Assembly: GCF_900187395.1 (NCBI RefSeq)
Contig: NZ_FYEZ01000002.1
Location: 310,001-374,000, forward strand
Direction: 5' to 3'
Origin: Kytococcus aerolatus
GTDB taxonomy: Bacteria > Actinomycetota > Actinomycetes > Actinomycetales > Dermatophilaceae
Length of the DNA: 64,000 nucleotides
In this document: in pieces, positions 62,286 through 64,000 of the stretch
Numbering within the stretch: position 1 is the stretch's first letter
Layout of the letters: each line of letters opens with the position of its first letter
The notes under the pieces: model-generated
Told to the model about the DNA's origin: nothing
Databases searched by the model: none
Seen by the model: the letters and a program-made list of their open reading frames with translations, nothing else
Translations under genes and position numbers: made by a program

Positions 62286-63034
62286 TGCCCGCCACCCTGA
62301 GCCCCCGCGCCACCCTGCGCATCGACGTCGTCACGATCTTCCCCGAGTACCTGCGGGCGCTCGACCTCTCGCTGCTCGGCAAGGCGCAGCGGGACGGCCT
62401 GCTCGAGGTGCACGTGCACGACCTGCGCGACTTCACCCACGACCGGCACCGCACCGTCGACGACACCCCCTACGGGGGTGGCGCCGGCATGGTGATGCGC
62501 CCGGAGCCGTGGGGGGAGGCCCTCGACCACGTCCTTGGGCTGGCGCCCGACCGGACCCCGACGCTCGTGGTGCCCGGACCCGGCGGAGACCGGTTCACCC
62601 AGCAGCGGGCCCACGAGCTCGCTGGCCGCGACTGGCTGGTCTTCGCCTGTGGCCGGTACGAGGGCATCGACGAGCGGGTCGTCGAGGAGTACTCCGAGCG
62701 GGTGGAGCTCCAGGTCCTCTCCCTGGGTGACTACGTCCTGAACGGTGGTGAGGTGGCCGTGCTGGCCATGACCGAGGCCGTCGGGCGACTCGTGCCCGGT
62801 GTGGTCGGGAACGCCGAGTCCCTCGTCGAGGAGTCCCACGAGGACGGCCTGCTGGAGTACCCGGTCTACACCAAGCCCGCCTCCTGGCGAGGGCGCGAGG
62901 TACCGCCCGTCCTGCTCTCCGGACATCACGGAAGGGTCACGGAGTGGCGGCACGCGCAGCGGATCGAGCGGACCCGGGCCCGTCGCCCTGACATGCTGCC
63001 TCACGGACAAGCCGATCGGGGCTCGCCCGGCTGA
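62285..63034 (+). CDS. trmD: tRNA (guanine(37)-N(1))-methyltransferase
   Basis: SPOUT-family methyltransferase modifying G37 of tRNAs. It has 249 residues. The knot region has V-P-G-P-G-G-D-R and the SAM-binding segment [21 protein letters not shown] is near residue 60. ATG 62285 overlaps the rimM stop. rplS, the usual next gene, is not present; an AGCS transporter starts 32 bases later. Confidence 0.96.
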   Translation: MPATLSPRATLRIDVVTIFPEYLRALDLSLLGKAQRDGLLEVHVHDLRDFTHDRHRTVDDTPYGGGAGMVMRPEPWGEALDHVLGLAPDRTPTLVVPGPGGDRFTQQRAHELAGRDWLVFACGRYEGIDERVVEEYSERVELQVLSLGDYVLNGGEVAVLAMTEAVGRLVPGVVGNAESLVEESHEDGLLEYPVYTKPASWRGREVPPVLLSGHHGRVTEWRHAQRIERTRARRPDMLPHGQADRGSPG

Positions 63035-63066
63035 CGCGCCCGCGAGCCCCTCGAGGAGGACTGACC

Positions 63067-64000
63067 GTGGACACCATCGAGACCTGGCTCGCCGACGCCG
63101 GAGCCTGGATCTGGGGGCCGATGACGCCCTTGGTCCTGCTGGCCGGCATCGCTTTCACCGTCATGACCGGAGCGGTGCAGATCCGCATGCTCCCGGCCAT
63201 GTTCCAGACCCTGCTGGACCCACCGCTGAAGGACGAGAACGGGGAGGATCGCAGCGTCTCCACGCTGGCCGCCTTCTCGGTCTCGGCGGCCGGGCGCATC
63301 GGGACGGCGAACATCGCCGGCGTGTCCGCGGCCGTGGCCCTGGGCGGGGCCGGTTCGGTCTTCTGGATGTGGCTCATCGCCCTCGTGGGCGGGGCCACCG
63401 CCTTCGTGGAGTCCACGATCTCGCAGCTCTACAAGGTCCGGGAGGGGGACGCCTACCGCGGTGGTGGAGCGGTGGTCTACGAGAAGGCCCTGGGCACCCG
63501 GGTCGGTGGCGTGCTGGTGGCCGTCATGGTCCTCGTGTGCGCGGGCATCTCCTTCAACATGCTCCAGGCGAACACCATCCGCGTCGCGGTCGACGAGGCG
63601 ATCCCCACCGAGGCGGCCTGGGTCAACTGGGCGGTGGCCGCCGTGGTGGCCCTGCTCACGGCCGTCGTCGTCATCGGCGGGGTCCGCCGGATCGGCCGCG
63701 TGGCCGAGATGCTCGTGCCCTTCATGGCCGGGGCCTACCTGCTCCTGGGGCTGAGCATCCTCCTCATCAACATCGATCAGGTGCCCGAGGTCTTCGGCAA
63801 CATCTTCGGTCAGGCCTTCGGCCTGCAGGCCATCGCGGCGGGGAGCTTCATGGGCATGGTCATGGAGGGCGTGAAGCGCGCCATGTTCTCCAACGAGGCC
63901 GGGATGGGCCTCACCGGCCACGCGGCCGCCTCCGCCTCGGTCTCCCACCCCGTCAAGCAGGGCTTCGCCCAGACCCTCGGCGTGTACCTGGACACCCTCG
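63067..64000 (+). CDS. AGCS-family sodium:alanine/glycine symporter, 5' part
   Basis: Gene open to the right edge, 311 codons visible. The protein imports small neutral amino acids with sodium. Family blocks are clear: G-R-I-G-T-A-N-I-A-G-V near residue 80, F-W-M-W near 102, F-V-E-S-T-I-S-Q-L-Y-K, and G-V-K-R-A-M-F-S-N-E-A-G-M-G near 270. Position G-A-G-S replaces the common G-P-G-A before F-W-M-W. GTG 63067 has GAGGAGGA upstream. It may be co-transcribed with trmD. Confidence 0.93.
   Translation, partial: MDTIETWLADAGAWIWGPMTPLVLLAGIAFTVMTGAVQIRMLPAMFQTLLDPPLKDENGEDRSVSTLAAFSVSAAGRIGTANIAGVSAAVALGGAGSVFWMWLIALVGGATAFVESTISQLYKVREGDAYRGGGAVVYEKALGTRVGGVLVAVMVLVCAGISFNMLQANTIRVAVDEAIPTEAAWVNWAVAAVVALLTAVVVIGGVRRIGRVAEMLVPFMAGAYLLLGLSILLINIDQVPEVFGNIFGQAFGLQAIAAGSFMGMVMEGVKRAMFSNEAGMGLTGHAAASASVSHPVKQGFAQTLGVYLDTL

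Overview
The window is about 70% G+C. It carries genes and gene orders typical of Actinobacteria: a DUF3039 protein beside an SF2 helicase, DUF2017 after clpS, DUF3515 beside ddl and thiL, an FtsY with one N-terminal membrane anchor, and a tmRNA tag ending FALAA. A Micrococcales-like chromosome is the best guess; the genus cannot be fixed from sequence alone. It is mostly core chromosome. I see no insertion sequence, prophage, CRISPR array or rRNA. Both edges cut genes: an MFS transporter at the left and an AGCS amino-acid symporter at the right.

Layout. 1-6.5 kb: thrC-thrB, a secreted serine hydrolase, prfB, smpB and the tmRNA gene. 6.5-8.5 kb: a decaying minus-strand pair (frameshifted TatD-type hydrolase, broken tcdA-like gene) and a small thioredoxin. 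8.5-16 kb: malic enzyme, DEAD-box RNA helicase, DUF3039, a DNA helicase and an exonuclease/polymerase-I-like enzyme. 16-23 kb: tyrosine/homogentisate catabolism (Lrp-type regulator, hpd, fahA, an unknown conserved gene, hmgA), split by two genes for secreted, C-terminally anchored proteins. 23-27 kb: an acyltransferase-SGNH membrane protein and a large secreted propeller-like protein. 27-33 kb: pncA-pncB, clpS-DUF2017, gltX with tRNA-Gln and tRNA-Glu, and HU. 33-45 kb: a dense housekeeping run of gpsA, ddl, DUF3515/thiL, rpmB, DAK2-recG-rsmD-coaD-DUF177-rnc-mutM and acyP. 45-55 kb: smc, an unknown ORF, an MFS transporter, ftsY, deoD and ffh. 55-60 kb: a catabolic operon resembling ectoine/diaminobutyrate breakdown, then an amidohydrolase and a GNAT. 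60.7-64 kb: rpsP-khpA-rimM-trmD and the AGCS symporter.

Most striking observations. (1) Three secreted proteins within 10 kb share a non-canonical sorting-like tail, P-I-[IV]-D-T-G, then a hydrophobic helix and arginines. (2) GTGCAC pairs with similar spacing lie in both divergent promoter regions of the tyrosine cluster and could be sites for its Lrp-type regulator. (3) A PHO-box-like run of 11-nt repeats precedes the large anchored protein. (4) Several usual neighbours are missing: ftsEX between prfB and smpB, rpmF between DUF177 and rnc, and rplS directly after trmD. (5) Two adjacent genes are broken (tatD-like and tcdA). (6) A nested set of long perfect inverted repeats lies between ftsY and deoD. 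(7) Many genes carry a TAnnnT box 6-9 nt before the start codon and no ribosome-binding site, which suggests widespread leaderless transcription.
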